Positions 45,502 through 58,020 of a stretch of DNA of 64,000 bases are shown here, piece by piece; positions within the stretch are counted from its first letter, which is position 1, and each line of letters opens with the position of its first letter. The notes beneath the pieces were generated by a model that did not search any database, was not told where the DNA came from, and saw only the letters and a program-made list of their open reading frames with translations. Source of the stretch: Rhizoctonia solani. Its lineage: Eukaryota > Basidiomycota > Agaricomycetes > Cantharellales > Ceratobasidiaceae. Position numbers and translations under genes: made by a program. Where the stretch lies: the NCBI RefSeq assembly GCF_016906535.1, contig NC_057378.1, positions 2,108,001-2,172,000 of the forward strand, read 5' to 3'.

Positions 45502-45915
45502 CGGTGGATTTGACGCTTGAGGTGCTGTAACTACTTAGTGATCTGGCTATAAGGCCTTGTACAATAATGGAGTGCAACAAGAGGTAATTGACCTGGGTGT
45601 TACCATGGTTGGTTGGCCTCCTTATATATTACAAGGGAGAGCTATTTACAAATATACAATATGCAATATCATAACCAATAAGAACCCTGCTCTGCAAGTG
45701 GCTTGACTCATGCATACGTGTCACTGATGTGTCATAATGATGTCATCAGGTGGAGGTGGCTATGTGTGTTGAGTAAGCACGGATAGGGACATGGCTTGGC
45801 GCTTAGCGTATGATATAAGCACCAAAGTCATGTGATTGAAAATCAAGTCTGATTGCCTTTGTTTAAATTCAAGAAAATGGGAATAAATTCCCTGGTATTG
45901 AGTGTGTCTACAACA

Positions 45916-47064
45916 GTAACCAGTCCTTGCCCAATGGTGGCTTTAGCTGGGGCTCAAATACATTATTTACTGCATTAGCTGGTTAAGAAGTAATAATAAA
46001 GTACCCTATGAGAAAATTAATTGATAACAGTCTCAAGTCAATAGCAATTGTCTGGGGGGGGGGGGTTCCATAATTCAGAGGGTCATTCAGGAGTAAATGC
46101 CCAACAAGGAGCCACTTAATTCACTTGATTGTAATCAAATAATGGTACATTTATTTAGGCTACCAATGATAGCATTCACAGAAGATAATGGGTTGAAGGT
46201 GCAAGCTTTGTGATTCCCATCAAGTGGTTGGTTTATCTGATTACATGCACTTTATTAACATTGTTTTCACAAGCCCTAGGGTCATGTGAGACTTTCTAGC
46301 AAGCAAGCCTTATACAACTGGCTTTTGGTCTTTGTTAATGCCAGTTGTCAGACCGCCTTTGAAAACTAGTTTCAGGTCTTTAGTTATTTACAAGGCCCCA
46401 AAAGTATCCTTTAATTCTGGACAACTAGACAAACGTCCAGTTGCTGATGCCAAGCTTGGGGAGATACAATACACCAAAGATGTGCAAATCACTATAGGCT
46501 ATTACAGCATGTTATTGATCCTTGTCCATGCTTATCACCTGAATGCTTGATTATGGACCAAAAGCACTCAAATACAAGGGATTGTTTATTTGTAGGTTTG
46601 TGGCAATCCCATAAGTGGGGTAAGTTTGGGCTTAGATTCCCTATCAGATGAGCCAGAGCCCTCAAATAATGACACAAGAGCAAACAATAATAGCAGAGTG
46701 TTTTGGTATAGCAGTCTTTAGATCAACAATTAGCTGAAACAGTGAAGCCTTGCCATTAATACCACTTAATGCCTTGAAATATATTCTATCATCTAAGATT
46801 CATTTCTGCAAGTCTTTGTTGACACTGACAAAACTCTGGTATATATGTGCTGTTCCAGGATATGTAATAGTATCTCACACTGCAATTTTGGGGACCAAGC
46901 ACCCCTAATCTTATCCATCATTTGCCACTCAGGTAGTCAGACAATGCTAACAGCCAATAGTGATCAATGATGATACCAAATGGGTGTTCAAATGTAAGGC
47001 TTTAGTAGAGCATTGTTGGTGGCCATTATTAAGACCTGCAAGGTCATAATTCAATGTTGGGGGG
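45916..47064. other. Unassigned repeat-block DNA
   Basis: No LTR ends or long ORFs. It contains a run of 13 G near 46054-46066. A short plus-strand stretch near 46980 reads DDTKWVFKCKA, faintly like Copia RT, too short to call. Confidence 0.35.
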
Positions 47065-47636
47065 TGTTGTACACCACTGTAAGGTGGGTACACACTAGGG
47101 AAGCAGGCGCTTAAGGCTGTATCTAGTACACAGTAAAAGCTGGCTAAGTAACTAACTAGACTATCTACTGAGTGAACTGCTTAAGGCAGTGACCGCTGAA
47201 CTATCTATGTTGACAAGGGGGCCTTAGGCCTGGGAGGTGTGATGAGTTAAGTAAGGGGTGAGCGTGTGAATCTACTGGTGGCTGGCTACTTAGCTGGCTT
47301 CTGTTATCCTCCTCTGTGAACAAGAGACAAGGTAAAATTGACTTGGGGTCTCCAAGTAATTTTCCTGTTGTATATATAACAAGAGGGCACTATCTACATG
47401 GTCTGTGCATGTGAGAGAAAGAAGTGTACATATGAAAAAAGGAAGCATGCTGCAGGCTGCGCAGAAGCATGGATTTCTACTAAGCGCCCTTGGCACAGCA
47501 TCTAGACATGGCATCTTAGCATAATAAGCGCCAAGATCATGTGATTGAAAAACAAAAGATACAAGGCTTGGAAAAGATACTAAAAATATGAGAAAAATCA
47601 GGCAAATCCAGTGGTATATGTTAAGAGGGCATAACA
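47065..47636 (-). repeat. LTR-B family copy
   Basis: 572 bp from TGTTGTACACC to GGGCATAACA (minus orientation). Flanks GGGGG and GCCTC do not match, so no target duplication is visible. Confidence 0.88.
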
Positions 47637-49435
47637 GCCTCCAAGCCAATTTTGCCTTTGAAGATGTCTGTTATGGATATGACATTTCTTCTTTAATCTG
47701 TACTTATTTTATTAATTACACTAGTAATCTCACAGTAAATAAATGAGATAAAGATGCGAGCTAAGGTTTTCAAGGTCCCTCTATCCAATAGTGACCTTTA
47801 CAAAACCTACAAAGCTCAGGAATACCCTTAATATGCGATGCCTTTTGCATACATGCTGTTTTCTCACTCATTTAAATATATATAATTCAGCTGAGTAGAT
47901 AAACAGTAACAAGTAATATTTCTCTTGTTTGTAGTATTTATTATTCAAGATTCTATCTTGTGGCTACACACAGAGATATTCAGGGTCCCCCCTGTCGCAT
48001 AGACAAGTGCTCCGGCGCTTAATCAGCCCTTAAGCGCCGACGCACTAAATGCGCCTTTTCTCCATCACCCGGGCATCCCACACTGCCGAATCGCTTGCGC
48101 TTAGGTGCGCATGTTTGTGCGCTCCAGAACGCTGGGTCAAACTCCCAAAACGGACAACATTTGGCTGAGTTATGCCCCATTTACTGTAAGTACCCAATGC
48201 AGAGGTATCCTACCTTTGGGACTGTTTACTCCAAGGATGAAACACTTAGCCTTGGGACATCTAAGGACCCACACAGGTAAATACTGCCTTGGGGCAAACA
48301 TTGCCTTGGGGCAAATATTAGGATCTGTTGTTTGTTTACTATGTACCAAAGTATTGGCTCCCTCAAGTGTTTCAGTTGCCACATATACCTCCTGTACCCC
48401 CTCTTGGTATCAATCATGTATATACTTGTTTGTGCGCCTTCTCAGGGTATAAAAGGACCCTGTGAAGATGCTTCTAATGCATCCATTTATCCACTCTTAT
48501 ACATTGACATATACACACAAACCTTTAACAGCTTATCTGTGCATTTACTTTAGTGATTGACTCACTGTAAATAGCATAGGAGGTTATTTGGCGCACTAAG
48601 ACCATAGGCCAGTCCCAACAGACACAGGGTAACCTATTAGTGTACTTACTGCGACCCTGTGCCCCTTGACTGTCACAGTTGTTGAGTTCAACATTGAGTA
48701 TAGTGCAACAATACTGTAAGGATTGTTGTGATTGAGTGATAGTGTTTCAATCCACCATAACCCCTATATTGTAGATATCTTTACCTACAATATCTCATAA
48801 ATCCTAGATATATTTTAGGTAAACCCCATAAGTCTTAAGTCTTACTTAAGCATATATAAGTCCTATACTTATTAGGCCAATCCTATAAATCCTGTACATT
48901 AGTCAGGTAACCCTCTTACTTAAGGTACTATCCCAGAAACCTTAAGTATACATACCCTTGGTCACTTAGGCTTAAGTAACATTAGTCTGAGGTACTATAC
49001 ATAACCAACCACCTGCACTTGATAGTTGCTAGACTATTTGTTAGGAGTTGTTATTCCTGATAATCTAGCCTATATTGTGCATATATTCTGTGCATATATT
49101 CTGATTCTTAATACTAGTTCTTAGTTATTCTCATATACATTTTGTATATAGTAATTCTTTCTTACTCCTGTACTTACACGACTCTTAACAGTGTCTGGGT
49201 GGTCCACCTTTACAGTCAAGGGGGCTGGAGGCTACGCCAGGGTGATGACAGGTGCTGGTGGAGGTCCTTGGGGGGCTGAAGCCAGTCCCAAAGGGAAGGA
49301 GGAGGAAGGGTATGGGTTGAATAAGGCAAGGTGTCAGAGTCTGACTAATAAAGAATGGGATATATGCCTAAAGAGGCAGTGCTGGCTTTGGGGATAAGCA
49401 GAAGACTGAAACCAACACTTTAGAGAGAGAATTTA
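47637..49435 (-). pseudogene. Decayed gag fragment of another Ty3 family, split by LTR-C
   Basis: On the minus strand 49435-49191 ends in VKVDHPD, and 47668-47637 continues KGKIGLEA; together they form the conserved gag motif of Ty3 chromoviruses. The LTR-C at 47669-49190 sits exactly between. The upstream part is proline-rich (GPPPAPVITLA) and contains stops. Confidence 0.6.
47669..49190 (-). repeat. Solo LTR-C; target duplication ATGTC/GTGTC
   Basis: 1522 bp from TGTTATGGATATGAC to GACTCTTAACA, an unusually long LTR. Flanks ATGTC (47664-47668) and GTGTC (49191-49195) differ by one transition. It is the reverse of the copy split at 49436-58020. Confidence 0.88.
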
Positions 49436-49991
49436 TGTGAAGAGTTGTGTAAGTACAGGAGTAAAGAATGAATTACTATATACAAAATGTATTTGGGAAT
49501 AACCAAGAACTAGTATTAAGAATCAGAATATATGCACAGAATAGATGCACAAGATAGGCTAAGTTATCAGGAATAACAACTCCTAACACATAGTCTAGCA
49601 ACTATGAAGTGCAGGTGGTTGGTTATGTATAGTACCTCAGACTAATGTTACTTAAGCCTAAGTGACTAAGGGTATGTATACTTAAGGTCTCTGGGATAGT
49701 ACCTTAAGTAAGAGGGTTACCTGACTAATGTACAGGATTTATAGGATTGGCCTAATAAGTATAGGACTTATATATGCTTAAGTAAGACTTAAGACTTATG
49801 GGGTTTACCTAAAATATATCTAGGATTTATGAGATATTGTAGATAAAGCTATCTACAATATAAGGGGTATGGTGGATTGAAACACTATCACTCAATCACA
49901 ACAATCCTTACAGTATTGTTGCACTATACTCAAGGTTGAGCTCAACAACTGTCACAGTCAAGGGGCACAGGGTTGCAGTAAGTACACTAAT

Positions 49992-50581
49992 TGTCATAGA
50001 CACATTTGATACCAGGGATTTTATTCCCAATTTCTTGCTTTTAAACAAAGGCAATTGGACAACTTTCTTAATCACATGACTTTTGCGCTTATATCATATG
50101 CTAAGCGCCAAGCCATGTCCCCATCTGCGCTTAATCAGCACACGTAGCCACCTCCACCTATGATGTCATCATGACACATCAGTGATACGTATGCATGAGT
50201 AAGGCTGACTGCAGAGCAGGGTTCCTATTGGTCATGGTATTGCACATATTGTATTTGTAAATAGCTTGCCTCTGTAATATATAAGGAGGCCAACCAACCA
50301 TGGTAACACCCAGGTTGATTACCTCTTGTTGCATCCACTCAGTGTACAAGGGCCATACAGCCCAGTAATTACTTAGCAGACACTTAGATAGCTTTACACC
50401 GCCTTAAGCGGCCTTGACACTGTACTTAGATAGCTTGCTGTTGCCTCAAGCAGCCTTGTTGTTGTAGGATAGTTGCTTGTTGCCGTAGCTAGGATCATTG
50501 TTGCCTTAAGCAACTTAGTTTCATTTGTAACCCGCGGCCACAAGCGCCATCCCCTCAACGTCTCAACGGACGTCTAGGACA
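49992..50581 (+). repeat. Element 3 5' LTR
   Basis: TGTCATAGACACATTTGATACC to ACGTCTAGGACA. It contains AGGTTGATTACCT (50312-50324), the exact complement of the primer site at 50584-50596. Confidence 0.93.
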
Positions 50582-51548
50582 CTAGGTAATCAACCTTACA
50601 TTGGTTGCAAACCGTTCTGTACCACCCACCACTAAGAACCAACCATGAAGAAGAGTACCTGTACTAGCACAACCAAAATCACGTGATTGGGGCCACCTTG
50701 CAGGAAAGAATAATCAAAATTCCCCCACCCCCACGTAGCAGGAAATTGCTATAAGGCAGAATACTCCTATTGCCTGCATACCTCAGGTTGCCGCACCCTC
50801 TACCTGCAACCTTAGACAGTCAATCCACCCACTTGCAGAACACCTACTCCACATCACACCCGCTCATGGCTGTTGATTGGTTGAAAGGACTGTCCAACGC
50901 TAGGTTGGTTGAGACAAAGGTTTAGCATTCAAGTAGAAAAGCGCTCTATAAGTCCTGATATAGGCACACCTGGCTATTAGGCCATCATCTTCCCCCACTT
51001 GCCCACCATTACTTCCCAAACCCCCTCTTGTGCTTCCTCCTGCGCCTCTCAGTGTGCTGTTCCCACCAAAGCTGTGTCATGAGCCACACCCCTATTGTGC
51101 CCTCTATTCACATACCAGGGCACTCATGGTACACACTACGGCCACCGGAAACACGCATATACTCGCACTTATGCACTCAGAACCCCCAGGTTCCCACAGA
51201 TAAGAGACTTATGGTTGACATGGCTGGACTTAGTGATATTCTCTAAGTCCAGGTCACATGACCTCCCCCCCTCCAGTCCTTTATCAAATACTATACTAAA
51301 CTACTACGGATTTGAGGTGGGGGGGGGATGACATAATCTCTTCTATAATAATATATTCAGACCTCGCCCGCGGGCTCCCTTAACATTGGCCCGCGGCTAG
51401 GGGGGCGGGGGGAGTGCAACATCCCCCAGCAACTTATATTATTGATATATCACTGTGCATCATATATACTATATATCTTTGACAGTGGATATATATGGTA
51501 ATAACCCCTCCAGATATGGGTTATGACAAGCTGCTCATTCCTCATAAA
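50582..51548 (+). other. Element 3 leader with primer site and inserted solo LTR
   Basis: The primer site AGGTAATCAACCT is at 50584-50596. The rest is leader homologous to the other elements, with the solo LTR at 51075-51528 inserted about 20 bp before the gag ATG. Confidence 0.6.
51075..51528 (+). repeat. Solo LTR of family 1; target duplication AGCTG
   Basis: 454 bp, TGTCATGAGCC...GGGTTATGACA, nearly identical to the 3' LTR at 1732-2191. AGCTG flanks it at 51070-51074 and 51529-51533. It proves that family 1 was active after element 3 inserted. Confidence 0.95.
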
Positions 51549-52899
51549 ATGGCAACCCGCTCCTGGAGCTCCGCTTGTCCTGCATCCCCTCTCATCAAGG
51601 AGAGTTGGGACCCACTCTTCTGGCAACCGCTGTTGAGTTATCAAGCCTCAAACCCAAGATCTACAGGGAAGTTTCCCTTGAACAAGCAATCTCCCTCATC
51701 TTGGGGTTGCAAAACCAAGTCCTCCGGCTCAAGCGGGAACTCAAGGAGACAAAGGAAGCAACCAAGGAAGCCCAAGACTGGATGGGAGCAGTTGACCAAG
51801 CCCTCACTTGCATTGAGGCTAGGGGTGGAGCCCCCACACACCAGAAGACCGGAAGCCCCCGGCAGTTGAGGCCACGCCCAGGCCCATACCCAAAACCAAC
51901 CCTCTTCCAGCACCTAGCACGCCCCTTATCTCCTGGGCCAACCCCACCAAAACTACCTTTGCACAGCCAACCCCTGTCAGGGCCCCCCTGCAAGTCCATA
52001 CTCCCCCTCCACCTTTGCCTATCTAACTCCATTCCCCCCAAGTCCCTCAACCAGCGGCTCCTGTAGCCACTTATTCAACCCCGGTTAAGGTAGATCACCC
52101 CAATGCCTATACCGGAAAAATAGGGAACAAAGCCCGCCAGTGGCTCATAAGGATGCTGGCATGGGTACATCTGAACCAACGGATGTTCCCTACGGATCAG
52201 GAGACCCTGTCATTCCTCCTGATGAATGTGAAGGACGTGGCAGGGGCCTGGGCCCATCCTCACCTCAACCAACTAGGTTCTCACAGAGCCATAATTCAAA
52301 CGGTTGACAAGTTCAGGACGGAGTTCTTGGCTGCATTTGGCAACCTGGATGCACAAGGGCAAGGGTGCGGAGCAGCAAATCACACACCTCACTCAGACAG
52401 GCACCTGTGCTGAGTATATTACAAAATTCAGGACTATTGCCATGGACCTGGATTGGAGCAATGCTGCCCTCCAAGGGCAATTTGCACAAGGCCTCCACTG
52501 GGAGGTCAGCCAACTCATTGCTACCCATGAGCAGCGCCCCACCACTCTCCTTGAGCTGCAGAACGCGGCTCTGGTCATTGATAACACCCTCTGTGAAGAG
52601 CGTGCCAGCCACCCACCAAAGGGTAGTAAGCCTGGAACCTCTAGCACCACCCCCAATAGGGGGCAAGTACCGGCCAACAGGCCACCAGACCAGGACGCCT
52701 ATCCAGCAATCCCAACTTTGTCTCCAAGGAGGAGCAAAATTGCCACAGGGCTGAAGGCCTCTGCATCAAATGCAGGAAAGCGGGGCACAAGTTTGCAGAA
52801 TGCTGCACTGGCTGGAAAGCCATGCCTAAGGAGGAAGGTGTCAAGAAGGAAGCTGCCAAGATTGGCAAAGAGTCTGGACCTGAATCAGGAAAAGACTAA
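51549..52899 (+). pseudogene. Gag of element 3, frameshifted
   Basis: It starts at the ATG in AAAATGGCAACC. Frameshifts occur within the first 20 codons, at the ARGGAPTHQ region (shared with the minus-strand element) and near 52350-52360 (an insertion in DATRAAEQ). A stop follows LPPPLPI-type sequence (CAA to TAA). VKVDHPNAYTGKIGNKARQW and a damaged knuckle (NAGKRGTSLQNAA frame) are recognisable. The heptamer is AGGAAAA. Confidence 0.88.
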
Positions 52900-54053
52900 G
52901 GGTACCTGCTGCCGCGCGCAGGGACCCCAAGGACTCTGGCTTGTGTTTGGAAATTTAACATATTGAGCACCAATAGAATCACACCCCTGTTCACAATTTC
53001 AATACAGCCAGAGAAAACGCAGAATCATTAGAAGTCCTGATTGACTCAGGCGCCACCTCCTCATTCATGCACCCTCAAACCGCAGAATCACTCCGCCTCC
53101 CTCTTATAGACCTCCCCACTCCCAAACCATTACTATGCTTGATGGGTCAAGCCCCCAGGCTGGCAAGATCTGGAAGAAGGCTACTCTAACCTTTCCCTTG
53201 ATGACAAACGCATGACAGAGACCTTCCTAATTTGCAATACAGGGTCTCACGCTGCCATCTTGGGATTGAAATGGCTGGACGCCTATAATCCGGAAATTGA
53301 TTGGAACATGCGTACCCTCCCTTCCCTCACACACCACCGGAACATGTGGCTATTGCCAAAGAAGAGGAAGCTGACAAGAATCTGCTTGAAGGAGTACCCC
53401 AGAATACCATCAATACGCCAAGGTATTTGGGGAGGAAGAATTCAATAAGCTCCACCACACCGGCACTACAACATTGGGATTGAACTCACAGAAGAAGGCC
53501 CCCTGAACTCTCCCTCTATAGTATGACTGACGCCAAATCCGCTACACTCAAGGATTGGCTCAGGATGAGCTCAAGGCAGGTAAAATTTGCCCCAGCAAAT
53601 CTTCCATCAGTTCCCCTGTCATGTTGTTCCAGAAGGATGGCTCCTGCCGCTTGGTTGTCAACTACCGTTGCCTCAACAACCGGACTAAGAAGAACGTATA
53701 CCCACTACCCCGTCCAGATGACCTCATGGCCCAGCTCTGCGGCGCCAAGGTCTTCACCAAGCTAGACCTAAGATGGGAGTACAACAATGTCCAAGTTGAG
53801 GAGGGCAATGAATGGAAGACTGCTTTTTGCACCAAGTAGCCTCTACAAATCCCGGTCATGACCTTTGGCCTGACAAACGCCCTGGCTGCCTTCCAACACT
53901 TCATGAACAAGTTGTTCAAGGACTTACTGGACGTATGTGTCTCATCTACCTTGATGACATCCTGATCTACTCCAAGGATGACGCATCCCACACACAGCAT
54001 GTCCATGAAGTTCTACAACAATTAATGAAGAATCAATTGTTTTGCAAGGCCTC

Positions 54054-54225
54054 TGTCATAAACAGAGGAAATAGAACTAGCCGGAATTGAACCAGCTTGA
54101 CCACTAAGCCATAGAGCCCTATTATTCCTCTGCTGACAACCCATGATTACACCTGCTACCCCCCAAATTTGGGCTTGGGCCAGCATGCAACCACTTGTAC
54201 TGGTCATGTGACCGTGTCCAGGACA
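54054..54225 (+). mobile_element. 172-bp LTR-A-ended mini-element with tRNA-like module, copy 2
   Basis: TGTCATAAACAGAGG...GTCCAGGACA flanked by GCCTC (54049-54053 and 54226-54230) within the RT coding region. It differs from 42273-42445 by only about two positions despite lying in heavily decayed DNA, so it is young. Confidence 0.87.
54072..54121 (-). ncRNA. tRNA-like module without anticodon arm, copy 2
   Basis: Same structure as 42292-42341: TAGGGCT/AGTTCTA stem, box A TGGCTTAGTGG and box B GGTTCAATTCC (complement at 54083-54093) with no anticodon arm between. Confidence 0.5.
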
Positions 54226-56470
54226 GCCTCCAAATGTACCTTCCACGTCACCTCTGTGGAATACTTGGGGATAATTGTGTTGGATAAGGGCTTTAGTCTG
54301 GATAAACTTAAAATCCAGGCTATCCTGAATGGCCAATGCCCACCAAGGTCAAAGAAGTCCAGTCCTTCCTTGGGTTTGCAAACTTCCTCTGCCAATTTGT
54401 TGCCACTTCAGTCACATGGCTAGGTTGCTACAACTGGTAAAGAAGGACACACCCTGGAGATGGGAGTCAAAGGAACAAGAAGCTTTCCAGGGCCTGAAGG
54501 TGCCATCACCAACGCTCCGGTACTCTGTCATGCGGACCCTACAAAGCCCTACTTCCTTGAAACAGATGCATCAGGCGCAGCCTTGGGTTCCATACTAAGT
54601 CAACAACAGGAAGACGGACGCCTGCATCCCCTGGGCTTCTATCTGAATCATTCAAGGGGCAGAACAGAATTACAACATGCACAATAAGGAACTCCTGGCC
54701 ATCATCCAATCCTTTGAACACTGGCGCATCTTTCTGGAGGAACAGCACATCCTATCACAGTTTTTACCAATCACAGGAATCTGGAATACTGGAAAGAGTC
54801 CAGAACCTTCAATTGCTGCCACACACAATGGCACCTCCTGCTGGCCAGCTATAATTTCCAGATCTTGTATAGGCCAGGAAACAATCTGGAAAGCCAATGC
54901 CCTATCACGCTGGTCAGATCACGCCAATATACCTCCTGCCAACCAGACCATGCTCCCGGACCCTGTGTTTGCCAATGTTGCCCTATTAACCCCAGAAAAA
55001 GAGTTACAATGCCAGATCAAAGCCTCCTTAGACCAGGATGAATCCTTGGAAGAAATACTCCAGTTCCTCCAGGGTGAATCCAAAGCGCTGCCATCTGTAA
55101 AACAAGCATTCAAGGACTACAAGATGGAAGCTGGGCTATTGTTCTACCAAGGAAGAATTGTGGTTCTGGACGTTGGGACCCTACAGACAGACGTACTGCG
55201 CATATTCCACAACAGCCCCTTGGCAGGTCATCCAGGGAGGCAACGCACCCTAGAACTGGTATCAAGGAATTACTACTGGCCCAGGATCTGTGCTGACACA
55301 TACTGGCACGTGGATTCCTGTGAAACATGTCAACAGATTAGGAAACCCAAGTATGCCTCAATCCCGCCACAGCCACTAGAACTGCCATCACAACCCTGGC
55401 AACACGTATCATACAACATGATTGTGGACCTACCCAAGGATGGAAACAACAACTCAATCCTAGTCATTGTTGACAGTTTCACCAAGTATGGAATATTTGT
55501 CAAGTGTTCCAAGAAACTCAAGGCACCTGAGTTAGCGGAGTTATTCCTGGAAAATGTATGGAAGCATCACGGTATGCCAGAAAAAACCATATCCAACAGA
55601 GGAAGGGTCTTTAACAACAGATTCTTACAGGCCCTGTACAAACGCCTTGGCATTGACCCTCACTTCTTTGGCATATCACCCCCAGAGCAACAGACAAACG
55701 GAACAAGTCAACCCTTCCATCAAACACTTTGTCAGGGCTTATTCAGGAGTCAACCAAAGGGATTGGACTAAATGGCTCCCAATGGCAGAATTTGCATACA
55801 ACAATGCTGTACATAGTAGCACGGGAAAGACCCCTTTCAAGGCCTTGTACGGGTGGGAACCTACCTTAACTCCGTCAAACGTACCAACAGATGTCCCAGA
55901 AGCGGAAGACCTTGCCCAAACAATGGAAGCACAGTGGAAGGAAGTGGAATCCACACTCTGGCAATCTAAGCAACAAATGGTAGCCGGGGAAGAAGGAAGT
56001 CCAACAGAGTTCAAGATTGGAGAAGAAGTTTGGTTAGATGCCAAGAATATCAAACTCAAGACTCTAAGTCCAAAACTAATGGAACAATGTCTGGGCCCAT
56101 TCAGGGTTATCAAAAAGGTCTCCAACCAAGCATACTGCCTAGAACTCCCGCCAACTATGCAAATCCATAATGTCTTTTACATAGGGTTACTATCTAAGGT
56201 CAAAAGAGACAAGAAACACAACTTTGAGAACCGTCCACCACCAGTTACTATAGACAGAGAAGAGGAGTACAAGGTGGAAGGCATAACGGACGCAGAGGAA
56301 CAAAACAGGAAATGGTTTTTTAGGGTCAAATGGAAAGGATATGGGTCAGAGGAGAACACATGGGAACCCCAGGAAAACCTCAAAAATGCGGGGAAAATTT
56401 TAAAGAAGTACAAGGAAGAAATGAAAAAGAAGGCCCTTGGCGCTGCCAAGGCCCTTAGAGGGGGGGGCAG

Positions 56471-57053
56471 TGTTGTAGACACATTTGATACCACGGAATT
56501 TATTCCAATTTTCTCAAATTTAAACAAAGTTGAACAGACAACATTTTTGATCACGTGACCTTGGCGCTTATATCTTATGTTAAGCGCCAAGCCACGTCCC
56601 CATCCGTGCTTATTCAGCACACATAGCCACCTCCATCTATGATGTCATCATGACGTCAGTGACACGTATGCATGAGTAAGACCAACTGCGGAGCAGGGTT
56701 CTTATTTGATACAGTATTGCATATTATGTATTTGTAAATAGCCCTTGTAATATATAAGGAGGCCAACCAACCATGGTAAAACCCAGGTCAATTACCTCTT
56801 GTTGCATCCACTCAGTGTACAAGGGCCATACAGCCCAGTAATTACTTAGCAGACACTTAGATAGCTTTACACCGCCTTAAGCGGCCTTGACACTGTACTT
56901 AGATAGCTTGCTGTTGCCTCAAGCGGCCTTGTTGTTGTAGGATAGTTGCTTGTTGCCGTAGCTAGGATTGTTGTTGCCTTAAGCAACTTAGTTTCATTTG
57001 TAACCCGCGGCCACAGCGCCATCCCCTTGACGTCTCAATGGACGTCTAGGACA
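56471..57053 (+). repeat. Element 3 3' LTR
   Basis: 583 bp, TGTTGTAGACACATTTG...ACGTCTAGGACA, preceded by AGAGGGGGGGGCAG. Confidence 0.93.
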
Positions 57054-58020
57054 CTAATAGGTTACCCTGTGTCTGTTGGGACTGGCCTATCTTAGTGTGC
57101 CCAATAACCTCCTATGCTATTTACAGTGAGTCAATCACTAAAGTAAATGCACAGATAAGCTGTTAAAGGCTTGTGTGTATATGTCAATATATAAGAGTGG
57201 GTAAATGGATGCATTAGAAGCATCTTCACAGGGTCCTTATCTACCCTGAGAAGGTGCACAAACAAGTATATACATGAGATACCAAGAGGGGGTACAGGAG
57301 GTACATGTGGCAACTGAAAACTTAGGAGAGCCAATACTTTGGTACATGGTAAACAAACAACAGATCCTAGTATTTGCCCCAAGGCAATGTTTGCCCCAAG
57401 GCAGTATTTACCTGTGTGGGTGCTTGGATGTCCCAAGGCTAAGTGTTTCATCCTTGGAGTAAACAGTCCCAAAGGTAGGATACTGCTGTGTTGGGTACTT
57501 ACAGTAAATGGGGCATAACTCTGCCAAATGTTCTCTGTTTTGGGAGTTTGACCCAGCGTTCTGGAGCGCACAAACATGCGCACCTAAGCGCAAGCAATTT
57601 GGCAGTTTGGGATGCCCGGGTGATGGAGAAAAAGGCGCATTTAGTGCATTGGCGCTTAAGGGCTGATTAAGCGCTGGAGCACTTGCCTATGCAACAGGGG
57701 GGACCCTGAATATTTCTGTGTGTAGCCACAAGATAGAATCTTGAAGAATAAATACTACAAACAAGAGAAATATCACTTGTTACTGTTTATCTACTCAGCT
57801 GAATTTATATATATTTAAATGAGTGAGAAAACAGCATAATGCTAAAGATATTACATATTAAGGGTATTCCTGAGGTTTATAGGTTTTGCAAAGGTTGCAA
57901 TTGGATAGAAGGACCTTGAAAACCTTAGTTTGCATCTTTATCTCATTTGTTTACTGTAAGATTACTAGTGTAATTAATAAGATAAGTACAGATTATTGGA
58001 GAAATGTCATATCCATAACA

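Larger units (their letters stand above)
38148..45915 (-). repeat. Outer solo LTR-A split by a nested element; target duplication GTAAC
   Basis: The left part is 38148-38310 (TGTCCTAGACATCTG...) and the right part is 45507-45915 (...GTGTCTACAACA); together they make a 572-bp LTR-A on the minus strand. GTAAC flanks both ends (38143-38147 and 45916-45920). Everything between is a younger element with its own CGGTG duplication. Confidence 0.9.
52893..56470 (+). pseudogene. Pol of element 3, many frameshifts
   Basis: Fragments in several frames: protease VLIDSGATSSFMHP (about 53030), RT pieces including [17 protein letters not shown] (about 53950), the mini-element insertion at 54054-54225, RNase H (ETDASGAALGSIL, about 54560), integrase (CETCQQIRKPK, SNRGRVFNN with the catalytic Asp changed to Asn) and a chromodomain (KWKGYGSEENTWEP, about 56330). 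An extra G in the polypurine run shifts the frame past the usual stop. Inactive. Confidence 0.92.
49992..57053 (+). mobile_element. Element 3: LTR-A chromovirus, decayed, nested in LTR-C
   Basis: LTRs at 49992-50581 (590 bp) and 56471-57053 (583 bp), with CTAAT on both sides (49987-49991 and 57054-57058). It contains a solo family-1 LTR (51075-51528) in the leader and a mini-element (54054-54225) in RT. Gag and pol have many frameshifts. Confidence 0.95.
49436..58020 (+). repeat. Solo LTR-C split by element 3; target duplication ATTTA
   Basis: The left part is 49436-49991 (TGTGAAGAGTTGTG...) and the right part 57059-58020 (...ATCCATAACA); the joined length is about 1518 bp, matching 47669-49190. 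ATTTA flanks both ends (49431-49435 and 58021-58025). Confidence 0.9.

Noticed and set aside
46054..46066. Poly-G run as a functional element
   Set aside because: A 13-G homopolymer without neighbouring LTR or ORF; more likely simple repeat or sequencing-sensitive tract.
46950..47010. Copia RT-like string (DDTKWVFKCKA)
   Set aside because: Only about ten residues, no other RT motif nearby, and no open frame.
47065..47636. Target-site duplication for this LTR-B copy
   Set aside because: GGGGG and GCCTC differ at most positions; the left neighbour may be rearranged.
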